NCBI RefSeq assembly: GCF_005938085.1
Contig: NZ_SMZK01000004.1
Coordinates: forward strand, 62,001 to 126,000
From: Haloterrigena sp. H1
Lineage (GTDB): Archaea; Halobacteriota; Halobacteria; Halobacteriales; Natrialbaceae
Direction: 5' to 3'
DNA: 64,000 nt
The notes beneath the pieces are model-generated. The model saw only the letters and a list, made by a program, of their open reading frames with translations. It had not been told where the DNA came from and ran no database searches. Made by a program: the position numbers and the translations under genes. Below, in pieces: positions 9,636-19,172 of this stretch (the first letter of the stretch is position 1; each line of letters opens with the position of its first letter).

Positions 9636-10510
9636 CAGAGATCACCATTCTCCGACAAGGAATCGGCTGAACTATTATCGAGAATAGTGAGATCGCACGA
9701 CCTCTCTGTACCACCATATCTAATCTGTTGTGAATACGAGGGATTATCGCCAACTTGGACGATAGCAGTCACAGTTAGTGATTCAGTCCCAAGTTCTCCA
9801 CAATCAACGGAGCTATGTGGACTCTCGGTTCGATAAATTCTCCCACCGGAATATACGGTGGTAGTCTCACCGGGCGGCAAGCGCGTTTCGTGATAGTATG
9901 ATTTCGTCTCAGTCGAAAGGAGGTGGTTAATCGGTGCTCCTGTCCATTGGAGCTCAGTAAGCAGCGACGGGATATTCCCCTTATTCTCAATTAAGACGGC
10001 TGCATTTTTGTCCCAGACAGGCGAATTCTTGTCCCACTCCATGTCGGGATTCTCCGCTGCCCACAGCACATCCGTAATCGTACACTCTGCCTCGAGCGTG
10101 ATTGTCGTCGTGTCGACCTGCTCGTCTCCATCGAGAGCAATCAGTTCATAGTCCCCAGTGGGGACACTGTCCTCGTAGCGACCGAGAATTTCGAACGATA
10201 TCGTGGTCTCACCGCTTGCGAGACGCTGTTGATCGAACAACTCGCCGTTGGGGTCAATGAGGTTGATGAACTCTACTGACGCATCATCGGCAACTTCGAT
10301 CTCGAGATTTGCGTCACCCATCTCGACAGAAGTGAAGACATCGCTCCCTTCTGCACCAATCCCGTTGCCATCCGTACTGTTACTGGTGTTCGATGGGTCT
10401 GTGGATGTACCCGACGTACAGCCAGCAAGAGCGGCTGTACTCACACCAAGGCTAGCAAGGATTGTTCGGCGATCGATACTGTTGTTGTCTGTATTGGTGT
10501 TCTCTGTCAT
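9635..10510 (-). CDS. Tat-exported lipoprotein of the transfer operon
   Basis: A 291-aa protein with a twin-arginine signal and lipobox near the N terminus: DRRTILASLGVSTAALAGCT, where the Cys would be lipidated. The mature part is acidic and predicted beta-rich (SVEFINLIDPNGELFDQQRL), like other haloarchaeal surface lipoproteins with Ig-like folds. Start and stop overlap the neighbouring genes by a few bases. By analogy it may be an outer-face anchor of the transfer apparatus, as VirB7-like lipoproteins are in bacteria, but there is no sequence evidence for that homology. Confidence 0.75.
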   Translation of the reverse strand: MTENTNTDNNSIDRRTILASLGVSTAALAGCTSGTSTDPSNTSNSTDGNGIGAEGSDVFTSVEMGDANLEIEVADDASVEFINLIDPNGELFDQQRLASGETTISFEILGRYEDSVPTGDYELIALDGDEQVDTTTITLEAECTITDVLWAAENPDMEWDKNSPVWDKNAAVLIENKGNIPSLLTELQWTGAPINHLLSTETKSYYHETRLPPGETTTVYSGGRIYRTESPHSSVDCGELGTESLTVTAIVQVGDNPSYSQQIRYGGTERSCDLTILDNSSADSLSENGDL

Positions 10511-12267
10511 TAATAGTCTCGTAGTCCAAGGACCGCACCGCCAGTCAGGTAGTCAAAGCCGTAGACAGCTAGAGCAGCCGGGAGGAACCAGAGCAGCGTC
10601 ACGAGGAACAACTGGACAAGCTTCTGGAATTCGGGATAGTTCGGAGGTACTGTCGTCCGATCCTCTGCTGCTGAGTACAGCTGATCGGCATGCCACCAGT
10701 CTGCTGGAACATACTGGCCAGTGATGAGCGAAGATGGCTGCTTCTCAAGTTCGAAGACGGCCATTCCACTCGCGTTCAGCGCAGCCGATTGATTGCCGAT
10801 GTCGACTTTCCCAGTTGTAACTGGATCGCCGGTTGTCGTCTCCGTGACGGTTGCTTGAACGAGCGTCCCCGACGAGTTCGTCTCGAGAACCGTCAACTCG
10901 AGAGTGGTGTCACGAACGGTTCCGTTGTCCGTAACCGAAATCGTCTCCGACTGGCCTCGAACGATCCCGTGAACGGTCACGTCGTCGAAGGTTGCTGCTG
11001 GAAGGGTCTCTGATCGGACGGCGATCGATGTCGCATTCGTATAGTTGCCAACCGTCGGAATGGCAATCTCACCGGGAAGAGACGGGCCAGCGCGTTCGCT
11101 CCCCCACGCCTCTTCGATCACTAACGGCGGCTCGGCATCCTCTGTTGCCTTGCTCGGCATATCCGGCTGTTTCTGCGTGGGGATCGCGTGGAGTTGCGCC
11201 GGACGAACAGACGAGTTCGTCCGAGTCGTCTCTGTTTCCGTCCGAGAGACCATCGTCTGCCAGCCGTCGACTCCCGCGGAATAGAACCGCCAGTTTCCAC
11301 GAAGGCGCGCGTCACTGTCAACATCGATTGCTGACCACCGAGTCCCCGGATGAATAACAGCGCCGGTGTGAGTTGGATCGTTCTCGAACGTAACGCGCTT
11401 GCCGCCTCTGTCGTTGATCTGCGTGACAACTGCGTGGCGTGAATCTGTCGCTGTTACTCGGTCAGTTGGATAGTCGACCTCTGTCTCCCATGACCCTTCA
11501 CAGGATCCGATCGAGCTATTGTAGTCAGTACACGTCCGGATTTCATGGCGAAGACGAGCAGTAATTGTGGCCTCGACAGTCAGATTCTGCGCTCCCGACA
11601 ATCCCCGATACTCGAGCGTGGAGCGATGGCCACGATTGACGTCGAGTACCCAACTGTCTGTCTGCAGGACAACCGTGTCAATAGCACTCTCAGCAATCGA
11701 CCAGTGATGGCGAACCGAGCCGCTCGTGTCATCGTCTGGGACACGGACTCGGTAATCGGCTATCGTGAGGACCTCGCCGTCTGGCGTGATGTATCGCGTC
11801 GACGTGTTCCCCGAGTGCAGCACCGTCGACGGCTGGACTGCCGCGATACTCGCGTGTGCATCCCGAATGTAGAGCCCATCCTCAAGGTGTGCCCCTTCAG
11901 GATGGACAGAAGTTTTCTCACCGCCAGGGTCGAAATCCTGGAGGTCACCACTGTTCCACCTCTCGACATCTTCGATCGGTTTCTCGAACGGGACATCCGT
12001 CGACCCTGCAAGCCGGGCCGAAAACTCCTGTTCAGAGGGTATTGTGTCCTCGAATTCATCGCTCGAGCGGTTTTGCTGATCAAGGTCTTCTGACCACAAT
12101 AGCGGGAACCGTGTCTCGTTCACGCCGTAATCTGGCCCATCAGCAGGAATCGCTGTGTTCGAACTCGAATTCGACTCGGCAACAGCGACACCGGCAGCTG
12201 GGAACACAGCGCCTCCGCTTGCAACGAGAAGCGTGAGGGCGGCGGCGATTACACGTGACGCAGTCAT
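10510..12267 (-). CDS. large secreted, membrane-anchored protein of the transfer operon
   Basis: A 585-aa protein with a Sec-type signal (VIAAALTLLVASGGAVFPAA) and one C-terminal hydrophobic helix (LVQLFLVTLLWFLPAALAVY) before a short tail. Between them is a long acidic, Thr/Ser-rich extracellular region with beta-sandwich-like stretches (TSIAVRSETLPAATFDDVTV). The topology is that of a surface protein held by a C-terminal helix. A role as adhesin or channel scaffold in mating is inference from the operon. The stop overlaps the next gene's ATG. I recognise no named domain. Confidence 0.72.
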   Translation of the reverse strand: MTASRVIAAALTLLVASGGAVFPAAGVAVAESNSSSNTAIPADGPDYGVNETRFPLLWSEDLDQQNRSSDEFEDTIPSEQEFSARLAGSTDVPFEKPIEDVERWNSGDLQDFDPGGEKTSVHPEGAHLEDGLYIRDAHASIAAVQPSTVLHSGNTSTRYITPDGEVLTIADYRVRVPDDDTSGSVRHHWSIAESAIDTVVLQTDSWVLDVNRGHRSTLEYRGLSGAQNLTVEATITARLRHEIRTCTDYNSSIGSCEGSWETEVDYPTDRVTATDSRHAVVTQINDRGGKRVTFENDPTHTGAVIHPGTRWSAIDVDSDARLRGNWRFYSAGVDGWQTMVSRTETETTRTNSSVRPAQLHAIPTQKQPDMPSKATEDAEPPLVIEEAWGSERAGPSLPGEIAIPTVGNYTNATSIAVRSETLPAATFDDVTVHGIVRGQSETISVTDNGTVRDTTLELTVLETNSSGTLVQATVTETTTGDPVTTGKVDIGNQSAALNASGMAVFELEKQPSSLITGQYVPADWWHADQLYSAAEDRTTVPPNYPEFQKLVQLFLVTLLWFLPAALAVYGFDYLTGGAVLGLRDY

Positions 12268-12297
12268 TAGGATTCAATCAACCGAAATCTCTGGTGA

Positions 12298-12753
12298 TCA
12301 AAAAGGTTTGACACAGTCTGAGAAGCCGAATCCCATCTGACTGCCAATCTTGTCGATCAGTTCAGGCGAGATCAGCGCGAGGACGATGATCCCAAACCCG
12401 ATACCCGACATCACGAGCTGCTCTTTGGCCTGATTCTTCTTTTCTGGATTCCCACCAGCGCGCATGTACGAGAGGCCAGCTCGACCGACGTAGAATCCCG
12501 TTGCAGGAAGACCGAGACCAGCAACAGCGCCGAAGACGATGCCAATACCAGTCTCGACACCGGTTCCACAGTAGACGTCACCCACACTCGACTGGGCAGC
12601 TACCGATCCGGAAGCAAGGGCAATGAAGGTCAGCCACACAGCAAGTGAGGTTGCTGCCGGCGCGACTCGTCTGCACGCCTCTCGGAACTTGGTCGGCAAA
12701 TCGGAGTATTCAGATGATGGTTCTGATGAATTACGTGAGGAGTTGATACTCAT
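12298..12753 (-). CDS. VirB2/TrbC-like pilin-type membrane protein
   Basis: A 151-aa protein with a signal-like hydrophobic helix ending in SGSVAAQ (residues 32-53), then two hydrophobic helices (IGIVFGAVAGLGLPATGFYV and VMSGIGFGIIVLALI) separated by a short basic loop (RAGGNPEKKNQAKEQ). This layout of cleaved leader, two helices and small cytoplasmic loop is that of VirB2/TrbC pilins, which form the conjugative pilus. Two Cys residues (DVYCGTG, FSDCVKPF) could form a disulfide outside. It lies at the start of the transfer operon, where pilin genes often lie. Confidence 0.72.
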   Translation of the reverse strand: MSINSSRNSSEPSSEYSDLPTKFREACRRVAPAATSLAVWLTFIALASGSVAAQSSVGDVYCGTGVETGIGIVFGAVAGLGLPATGFYVGRAGLSYMRAGGNPEKKNQAKEQLVMSGIGFGIIVLALISPELIDKIGSQMGFGFSDCVKPF

Positions 12754-12992
12754 TAGTGGAGTAATCTGTAGGAATGTTCGAACAGCACTTCGAGAGCCAC
12801 ACGATCAAGATCCGCTTCAGATTGCTCACCCAGCTTATCGCGAGGGATACGAGAACGAGTCTCGTCGAACGGCGACTTCTCGATCAGTACGCCTTGGAAA
12901 CTGATAGGCACATGTGGCCCGGGTTGTGAGAGGGCTGATACTTCGTCAGTCAATTTGACTGAGCCACTCATAATGTTGGAATTACACATCAT
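12753..12992 (-). CDS. small protein at the head of the transfer operon
   Basis: A 79-aa soluble protein (or 72 aa from the internal ATG at MSGSVKLTDEV). It ends EHSYRLLH, and its TAA overlaps the ATG of the pilin gene (TAATG), so the two are translationally coupled. I see no motif and no membrane segment. It is the first gene of the operon. An AT-rich stretch with TATA-like sequences at about 13030-13060 lies upstream and probably holds the operon promoter. Confidence 0.55.
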   Translation of the reverse strand: MMCNSNIMSGSVKLTDEVSALSQPGPHVPISFQGVLIEKSPFDETRSRIPRDKLGEQSEADLDRVALEVLFEHSYRLLH

Positions 12993-13535
12993 TTATCACA
13001 TTTGGGCTCTAAGTTCATAGAATACCCATTGTATATACTGTATAAAAGTTTTTTCTAGAGACTATTAACAGGAATTAGTATCCCCAGTGAAATTCATAGA
13101 TATTTATAGATCTGATTCAATTAACTTATAGAAGTTGATGAACATCATGATATGAATTCTCGTGTCTCGTTCTCTCATATGATAGAGACTGTTCCTCTTG
13201 TACCATCCGACGGCTATCATCCCGAACCCATCCGGACGGACTGAGAACTACTCACTCTCGAGTTCATAGAAAGGCCAGCATGAGACTCTCGAAGGCTGGA
13301 TGGCACTCGAAAGCCAGAGATCGGAGACGAAACCAGTTGTGGATCTTGTGGAACGGGCCGATCTCGGCGAGCGCGGACAAGTGTTCCCCCTGACTTGTGA
13401 TCGAGGAAGGGTCAACGGTACAGGGGTGTAGGTTGACCCGCCTTGTCCACGCTACCCGAAAGTCGGTCCTACAGGAATATCAACCTGTTTCCCAACTGTG
13501 CAAGAGTGACGAGCTACTTTCCCTTGGGGCGATAT
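12993..13535. other. intergenic region with the probable transfer-operon promoter; no gene seen
   Basis: No open frame with coding character. The part next to the transfer operon (13000-13150) is AT-rich, with TATATA and TATAAAA-like stretches suited to an archaeal promoter reading leftward. The part from 13200 to 13535 is GC-richer, and no product can be recognised in it. It was contiguous with the sequence after 15202 before the IS at 13544 inserted. Confidence 0.5.
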
Positions 13536-13608
13536 GAAATAGAGGCTCTGTTGAAATCCTATTCTTCAGATATATTTTCGCCTGAAACAGCCGGTCGATG
13601 AAAACTGC

Positions 13609-13920
13609 TTACTGAGCGAGATCTGGTTGTATCAGTATTGTCAATGAATCTGCATCGCGGCCAACTGGTTCAACTCGGAATCCATGAGCGTCGACGATGT
13701 ACCGAATATCACTCGGCACAAGGTCAATGTCCCCAGCATCGTATATCTGTGGAAGAAATCGACGCCAACCAGAGGGTTTCTCACGGCAGTCCTCTTGATT
13801 AAGTGGAACTACTCCACTAGCCTCCTTATCGTAACCCTCGTCCCGGGCAATCGTACTATATCCGCGTTCGTGGAGCGAATTAAGTAGATCTCGGAAGCCA
13901 TCGGCCATCGTCTCACCCAA
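13609..13920 (-). CDS. small passenger protein inside the IS, function unknown
   Basis: A 103-aa acidic protein (MGETMADGFRDLLNSLHERG to ILIQPDLAQ), divergent from the transposase and lying between the left IS end and the internal copy of the end sequence. I do not recognise a family. It is soluble, with helical N and mixed C portions. Because it lies within the inverted repeats and inside the target duplication, it travels with the element. It could be an accessory or a captured host gene. The start could also be the ATG at 13908. Confidence 0.5.
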   Translation of the reverse strand: MGETMADGFRDLLNSLHERGYSTIARDEGYDKEASGVVPLNQEDCREKPSGWRRFLPQIYDAGDIDLVPSDIRYIVDAHGFRVEPVGRDADSLTILIQPDLAQ

Positions 13921-14034
13921 GGATCACTAAAAGAATAAGTGCTTCCATGGCCGGTATCCGCGTTACCCCTGTACTGAGCGATCCGTGAGTCCCCTGTACT
14001 GACCGCGACTGGGTGAGAATATATCACTTGCTGA

Positions 14035-14050
14035 GGATTTCAACAGAACC
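14035..14050. repeat. internal copy of the IS terminal repeat
   Basis: GGATTTCAACAGAACC matches the right end of the surrounding IS (GGATTTCAACAGAGCC) at 15 of 16 positions and has the same orientation. Together with the left end at 13544 it bounds a 507-bp unit holding the passenger ORF, so this part alone could act as a non-autonomous element. There is no matching 8-bp target duplication for the 507-bp unit. Confidence 0.7.
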
Positions 14051-14084
14051 AAAGATTTATATATTCGTCCTGTAATTCCACGAG

Positions 14085-14906
14085 ATGAAGGCCCTCACGA
14101 AGTCGCAGATTCTCCGTTTTACTGAGAAGGCGATTCATCTGGCACGCCGAGTCGTCTCTCGATACTCCTCAAAATTCTCTAAACACCGCTATACACTCCC
14201 GCAGCACGTTGTTCTGCTGTGTCTCAAAGTTCGGAAAAACACGACCTACCGTGGGCTGCTCGACGAGTTAATCGAGATGCCACGCATTCGTCGCGCCCTC
14301 GGATTAGCTGAACTTCCTACGCCATCAACGCTCTGTAAGGCGTTTAATCGGCTGGATATGGCCGTATGGCGTGTCTTGTTGACTCTTTCAGCGACACTAC
14401 TTCCGACAAGCGGAGTTGTTGGAGTTGATGCGTCAGGGTTCGACCGGAGTCACGCTTCAAAACACTACACGAAACGAGCTGAACTCACAATTCAGCAGCT
14501 CAAAGTGACACTGGTGGTCGATACGAAGGAGAACGCAATCCTCGATCTACACGTGACGACGACACGAAAACACGATAGCCAGATTGCGCCATCGTTGATC
14601 AAACGCAACCCCGAGGCTATTGACATCCTGCTCGGTGACAAAGGCTACGACGATCAGAAAATCAGGCATCTTGCCCGTCAACACGAGATTCGTCCACTGA
14701 TCAAGCATCGTGAGTTCACATCGCTCCACAAGGCATGGAACGCACGCTTAGATGCGGATCTTTACGGCCAGCGGAGTCAGTCCGAGACTGTCAACTCTAC
14801 GCTCAAGCGAAAGTATGGTGCGTTCGTCCGATCACGGCGATGGTGGAAACAGTTCCGTGAACTCACTATCGCCTGTCTCATTCATAATGTAGACCGGTCG
14901 CTCTGA
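14085..14906 (+). CDS. IS5-type DDE transposase
   Basis: A 273-aa cut-and-paste transposase. It shows a helical DNA-binding N terminus (KYTLPQHVVLLCLKVRKN-like region), the first catalytic Asp in GVVGVDASGFDR, the second in ILLGDKGYDDQ, and the C-terminal signature ETVNSTLKRKYGAFVRSRRW with the catalytic Glu. The motifs are shared with the 271-aa transposases at 34749, 35821, 39088 and 48746, but overall similarity is low, so this is a separate subgroup. It appears intact and is read inward from the left end of its IS. Confidence 0.85.
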   Translation: MKALTKSQILRFTEKAIHLARRVVSRYSSKFSKHRYTLPQHVVLLCLKVRKNTTYRGLLDELIEMPRIRRALGLAELPTPSTLCKAFNRLDMAVWRVLLTLSATLLPTSGVVGVDASGFDRSHASKHYTKRAELTIQQLKVTLVVDTKENAILDLHVTTTRKHDSQIAPSLIKRNPEAIDILLGDKGYDDQKIRHLARQHEIRPLIKHREFTSLHKAWNARLDADLYGQRSQSETVNSTLKRKYGAFVRSRRWWKQFRELTIACLIHNVDRSL

Positions 14907-15202
14907 GCAGTCTATACAGGGCGAGTAGATACTGTTCACCCAAGAGGCGTTCCTGGGCTGATAGCGCCTGCAATGAATACATCAGCAACGAATAGTAGGA
15001 ATGCAAACCACAGTTGAAACTTATGTTCAGACGAGGTGGCAGAAGCGTGGACATAGGCTGCTAAGCTGACAACCATACTAATGGATTCCATTCCGTCGAT
15101 ATAAATCTCGTTATACCGTTGTTCAGTTCGCAGTCGCCATTGACCGGCTGTTTCAGACGAGAATGTGTCTGAATGATAGGATTTCAACAGAGCCGAAATA
15201 GA

Positions 15203-15781
15203 CAATGCTTCTCCTGCTGTCTGCTGGTCTGCTTACCCACTCTCAAGGACATCGACAATCCCGACGGACTCGGCATCATGCGTGAGGAGAGGATCGACGG
15301 CCAGCTGCTAAGCGTGTTCGACGACTCGTGTGGAGACGAGTATTCGACACGGTCCGTGTGTCTGAGATGTGCCTCTGACTGAGCGTGAGGGCGGTTTCCC
15401 CCTGACGCTCCCCACGCCCAAGTCACCGTTTTGATTGAATTCATATCAGACTTTCTTAATTCTCACAATATTACCCAGTGATTCATGGCGTTCTATTGAA
15501 CAGGATCTCACCATGTCGATCCCACGACGATCCTCTCCTGTGAAAGAGCGATCGTGCAGACCATAACTGACCGGTCATGATCACACCCGTTGTGAGTAGA
15601 TCCGAAGCCGAATCCCCAGAACGAGCGTTAGAGGAACAAACACAGTCTCTGAAAGGGAGGATCTTCTCTTACACCTGCAGCTATTGGTAGCGACGACGTC
15701 GTCGGACCACGACGACGACCAGATCCGTTCGGTGTGCTCGTTAGAGAGATGCTCCCTCTCGGGATGAAGCCAACCGCTTTC
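15203..15781. other. intergenic region, no supported gene
   Basis: This stretch resumes the sequence interrupted by the IS. Short frames exist, but none shows haloarchaeal coding character or a recognisable motif. A run around 15660-15720 (CGACGACGTCGTCGGACC) is partly palindromic. I see no RNA gene. Confidence 0.4.
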
Positions 15782-16681
15782 TCACACCTCTGCCCTGTCG
15801 TTCTGGGTCACAACGGGTGTGACGCCACCAGTGACCCGTCCATTCGAGTCGAGTAACTCGAGGTGGTGATAACGAGACTCAAACAGCCCCTCGGCAGTCT
15901 CGAGATCCATCGCAATGATCTCTTTTGGTGTCTGTTTCGCAGAGACACGTCGTTCAGTGACATCGACGTCCGAACTTCCGATCGCGATCATCTCGTTCCA
16001 CACGCGCTTGAGTGTCTGCGCGTGGGGTCGCTTTCCGAGGATTGCAGTGAGCGCATCCCGGACATCGTCTCGCGTCCAGAAAATGCCGCTCCCGTTCGTG
16101 CGCTTCGTTGCGAACTCGTCCCAGCGCTTCATCACAAGGAGTGCCCGGAATCGGTTCTTCCGCGGCGTCCCCTGGTCGACGAGGTGTTTTTTGACGCGGT
16201 GCTGGCGGCAGTTCGCAAGGAAGTCCAATGGACTGCTCGAGGGCTCGAGGCCACCAGGCAGTTCCTCTGGATCCTCGCGATCGAACGCAGTCTCACCAGT
16301 CTTGGCAATCGACTTGGCCTGCTCTGCGTTCGCATTTGCAGTCTTCGCGATTTCCTTTGCATGGTCAGCCGTCTCGTCGGTTTCGGCAACCGACTCGGAG
16401 ATCTCGTTGAGTTGACTGGCGATCTCTTTGCGGTTGCGATCGGCGCGATTCTGTCCCTGTTGGAGTTCGTCGACACGCTCTTCGAGGCAATCGATTGTCT
16501 GCAACAGTTCTTGGATAATGGCCCACATCTCTGCGCGACTCGGGAGTTCATCATCACCGTCGTTGGCCGTCTGATCTGTGCTAATGAACTTCTCGACGAT
16601 GTCAAAGCCAAGAGTTGCGGCAACGTCGTGATCAGTGGGCGTTTCTGCGTCAACTGCGTCCGGATCTTTTCCAATTGTCAT
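15782..16681 (-). CDS. coiled-coil, probably DNA-binding plasmid protein
   Basis: A 299-aa protein. Residues 50-125 form a long heptad-like helix (LQTIDCLEERVDELQQGQNR and onward), continuing with Ala-rich repeats (AKEIAKTANANAEQAKSIAK). The C-terminal third is globular and contains a winged-helix-like stretch (FWTRDDVRDALTAILGKRPH then QTLKRVWNEM). The layout of coiled coil plus wHTH-like domain suggests a DNA-binding or structural plasmid protein. I cannot name a family. A TATA box lies about 135 nt upstream. Confidence 0.7.
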   Translation of the reverse strand: MTIGKDPDAVDAETPTDHDVAATLGFDIVEKFISTDQTANDGDDELPSRAEMWAIIQELLQTIDCLEERVDELQQGQNRADRNRKEIASQLNEISESVAETDETADHAKEIAKTANANAEQAKSIAKTGETAFDREDPEELPGGLEPSSSPLDFLANCRQHRVKKHLVDQGTPRKNRFRALLVMKRWDEFATKRTNGSGIFWTRDDVRDALTAILGKRPHAQTLKRVWNEMIAIGSSDVDVTERRVSAKQTPKEIIAMDLETAEGLFESRYHHLELLDSNGRVTGGVTPVVTQNDRAEV

Positions 16682-16810
16682 GGAGGGTCGTTATGGTCGT
16701 GGTCGTGTGCTGCTGGTTGTCGGTCGAATCGCGATGCTGCTGGGGAGAGAGACGACTCTCGAAGGAGACGAGACACCGTGCTGGACAGGGCCACGGCTCC
16801 TCGAGAGGCA

Positions 16811-16823
16811 AACTTTTATATCG
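16811..16823 (-). promoter_or_regulatory. TATA box for the coiled-coil protein gene
   Basis: On the minus strand the sequence ATCGATATAAAAGTTTGC gives a good archaeal TATA box. The gene starts at 16681, so a leader of about 100 nt is implied. This is unlike the leaderless arrangement seen for other genes here. No second start closer to the box was found in frame. Confidence 0.5.
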
Positions 16824-17191
16824 ATCCGGGTCGCAGGAACAGGTAGTCATCCTGGGGGCGAATTGACGCCCCCGTTTCCTGCAACCCACTCCGATGAGCG
16901 GTGGGTATATTCTCCTATCTTCTTGCCTCACTGATAGTCATGGATATCACTTAAAACTAGGAGTCCTCACTAGCGCCTCTTCCTCAGTATCGAGCTACGG
17001 TAATCGCAAGCAGGCCCACGTATCAACCGTGATGAAATCAGTTCTAGATCGTCGTCAGCGTGCATCGAGAGTCTATGACTGTCACTGAGAACGATGGACG
17101 AGTACTAACTGAGACTGTCCGAGGCGTCTGGGTCCGTCTCCGGGGCGATACTGCTATGTGGCCCGCGTAGTCAATCTATCGTATACAGAAG
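16824..17191. other. intergenic region, no supported gene
   Basis: Sequence between two divergently placed genes. A run of alternating AT-rich and GC-rich sequence holds only short frames without coding character. No repeat or RNA gene recognised. Confidence 0.4.
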
Positions 17192-17746
17192 ATGTCGACA
17201 GCTGAACAGGGAGTGGGTCGTGAGGCTAGATATACGCTGCTCACGGTATTCCTCGTCGGACTCCGACGCCGGAATCTAGGCGCGGTCGTCAATGCCGTCG
17301 TTGCGGCGATCGGCACATACCTTCCCACGGTCGTCACGCGTGCGTATGGTGTTAAACTCCGACCGTGGCAGCGAGCCTATGTGAACACTGCAATGGTTAC
17401 TCATGCTGTCGGCATGCTCGGTCCCTATGACGACGTCTGGTGGTGGGATCACCTTACACACGCGCATTCCTCGTCGGTTCTGGCCGGAATCGTCTATGTA
17501 GCCAGCCGCCGGAAGGGTCGCGATCCTGGCCCACGAGTCGTTGCCGCCGTTATTAGTTTCGGGCTTGTCTGGGAAACCATCGAGTATGCCATTCACGCAA
17601 CGGCGAAACGCCTTGAACTCGAGCCGATACTCGTCACGTACGGCCGAAAAGACACGTTCTTCGACATTGTCTTTGATCTGGTCGGCGCATTATTCGTGCT
17701 TGCGTTCGGTGACCGTGTTCTCGGCGAACTCGCAGCCAACGAATAG
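17192..17746 (+). CDS. membrane protein resembling the DUF2238/YjdF family
   Basis: A 184-aa protein with four to five hydrophobic segments. It carries WWWDHLTHAHSSSVLAG, GLVWETIEYAIHA and FFDIVFDLVGALFVLAFG. The combination of a DH..TH motif, a W-E-x-x-E motif and a D-x-x-x-D motif in successive helices is what I know from the DUF2238 (YjdF-like) family. The conserved His, Glu and Asp facing each other inside the membrane could bind metal, but the function of the family is not established. It stands alone, with no operon partner. Confidence 0.68.
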   Translation: MSTAEQGVGREARYTLLTVFLVGLRRRNLGAVVNAVVAAIGTYLPTVVTRAYGVKLRPWQRAYVNTAMVTHAVGMLGPYDDVWWWDHLTHAHSSSVLAGIVYVASRRKGRDPGPRVVAAVISFGLVWETIEYAIHATAKRLELEPILVTYGRKDTFFDIVFDLVGALFVLAFGDRVLGELAANE

Positions 17747-17806
17747 CTGGTCTGGAAGCAGTCAACTGTTCCGTAGCAGTGGTATATCTCTTCCTCAGCC
17801 TCTGTG

Positions 17807-18778
17807 TCAGTGGATACCCATCGCGTCGATCTGTTCTTGATATCGATTTCGAATGGTCACTTCAGTCACCTGCGCAACCTCAGCAACTTCTTTTTGCGTC
17901 TTCTTTTCGTTACAGAGGAGTGATGCCGCATAAATGGCTGCTGCTGCAAATCCCGTTGGCGACTTCCCTGAAAGCAGACCCTGCCCAGCAGACTCATCGA
18001 TAATTTCGATCGCCTTCATCTTCACTTCTTCACTCACCTCGAGATTAGAACAAAACCGCGGGACGTACTCTTTGGGGTCGGCTGGTTTCATCTCGAGGGA
18101 GAGTTCCTTGGCGATATAGCGATATGTGCGCCCGATTTCTTTCTTCCCCACGCGAGAGACCTCAGTCACTTCTTCAAGACTCCGTGGAATCCCCTCTTGG
18201 CGACAGCCAGCGTAGAGACAGCTCGTGGCGACGCCCTCGATAGACCGTCCACGAATCAAGTCATTGCTGAGCGCTTGTCGATAGATCACTGAGGCGACCT
18301 CCCGGACAGAACGGGGGACACCGAGTGCCGATGCCATGCGATCGATTTCCGAAAGCGCAAACTGGAGGTTTCGTTCACCTGCATCCTTGGTTCGAATCCG
18401 TTCTTGCCACTTGCGCAGTCGATGCAACTGATTCCGCTTCTTTGAGGAGATCGATCTTCCGTGTGCGTCCTTGTTTTTCCAATCAATCTGGGTGGTCAAC
18501 CCTTTGTCGTGCATCGTCTGGGTTGTAGGTGCACCAACCCGGCTTTTGTTCTGCCGTTCGGCATGATTGAACGCGCGCCATTCTGGCCCGTGGTCGATAT
18601 TTTGCTCTTCGATAACGAGGCCACATTCCTCACAAATGATTTCGTTACTGTCGTTGCTAGCAACGAGAGCGCCTGAATCGCATTCAGGACACGTCTGCTC
18701 TTCACTCTCATTTTCATGTTCGTCGGCTTCCGTTACCGACATCTGGTCGCGTTCGCGCTGCTGCGTTGGCCGCACCAT
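17807..18778 (-). CDS. tfb: transcription initiation factor IIB (TFB) paralogue
   Basis: A 323-aa protein. An N-terminal zinc ribbon ([10 protein letters not shown] ... [10 protein letters not shown]) is followed by the B-finger/linker region ([20 protein letters not shown]) and two cyclin-like repeats; the second ends in a helix-turn-helix ([21 protein letters not shown]). TFB recruits RNA polymerase to TBP-bound promoters. Haloarchaea carry several TFB genes that direct different promoter sets, and plasmid-borne copies are common. All four zinc Cys are present, so it should be functional. The ATG at 18778 was chosen because it gives the usual length. Confidence 0.95.
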   Translation of the reverse strand: MVRPTQQRERDQMSVTEADEHENESEEQTCPECDSGALVASNDSNEIICEECGLVIEEQNIDHGPEWRAFNHAERQNKSRVGAPTTQTMHDKGLTTQIDWKNKDAHGRSISSKKRNQLHRLRKWQERIRTKDAGERNLQFALSEIDRMASALGVPRSVREVASVIYRQALSNDLIRGRSIEGVATSCLYAGCRQEGIPRSLEEVTEVSRVGKKEIGRTYRYIAKELSLEMKPADPKEYVPRFCSNLEVSEEVKMKAIEIIDESAGQGLLSGKSPTGFAAAAIYAASLLCNEKKTQKEVAEVAQVTEVTIRNRYQEQIDAMGIH

Positions 18779-18789
18779 GAATAGACATT

Positions 18790-19172
18790 CTGACTACACG
18801 TATTGAAGTCCAATAATGATTTTGACCCATACTGAGACTCATTCAACTAACCATCCGTCTCAGTCAACTCGCCCTGACATCAAGAAGTGGAATCGAACGA
18901 GGAGTCGTAAGATCGGTAGACGACCCGAAGAAACCCTGTTGCTTGCAAGTGAGAGAGCCACCGTTACTGGAGCGATTGATCGACGACGCCCAAAAAGACA
19001 GCAACAACGACCGAGACTCCAAGAGAGGCCCGCTACCGCTACACAGCTGAGGGGTGAGGCTTAGCTAAAGACAGATGCATCGGGCCTTCGCTCCCTACGA
19101 TCACGCTCACAACGCCCGTATTGACGACAATCGGTAGTTCCCATCGAATCAGAGGTTAGTTAGGATTGATGA
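18790..19172. other. intergenic region, no supported gene
   Basis: Upstream region of the TFB gene, followed by the MITE-like repeat. An 82-codon frame at 18816-19064 is Arg-rich and has low coding character, so I do not call it. No RNA gene recognised. Confidence 0.4.

Larger units (their letters stand above)
13544..15194 (+). mobile_element. 1651-bp IS5-type insertion sequence with a passenger ORF
   Basis: The outer ends are 19-bp perfect inverted repeats, GGCTCTGTTGAAATCCTAT on the left and its complement on the right. The element is flanked by an exact 8-bp target duplication, GAAATAGA (13536-13543 and 15195-15202). It carries a DDE transposase (14085-14906) and, divergently, a 103-codon ORF (13609-13920). 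A third, internal copy of the end sequence lies at 14035-14050. The whole 1.65 kb therefore moved as one unit. Confidence 0.88.

Noticed and set aside
14936-15205. An 89-codon frame with two hydrophobic stretches at the right end of the 1.65-kb IS
   Set aside because: Its start lies in the flanking target duplication and its first residues are read from the inverted repeat, so it exists only by chance at this insertion site.
18816-19064. An 82-codon Arg-rich frame
   Set aside because: No coding character, no motif and no promoter-like sequence at a suitable distance.
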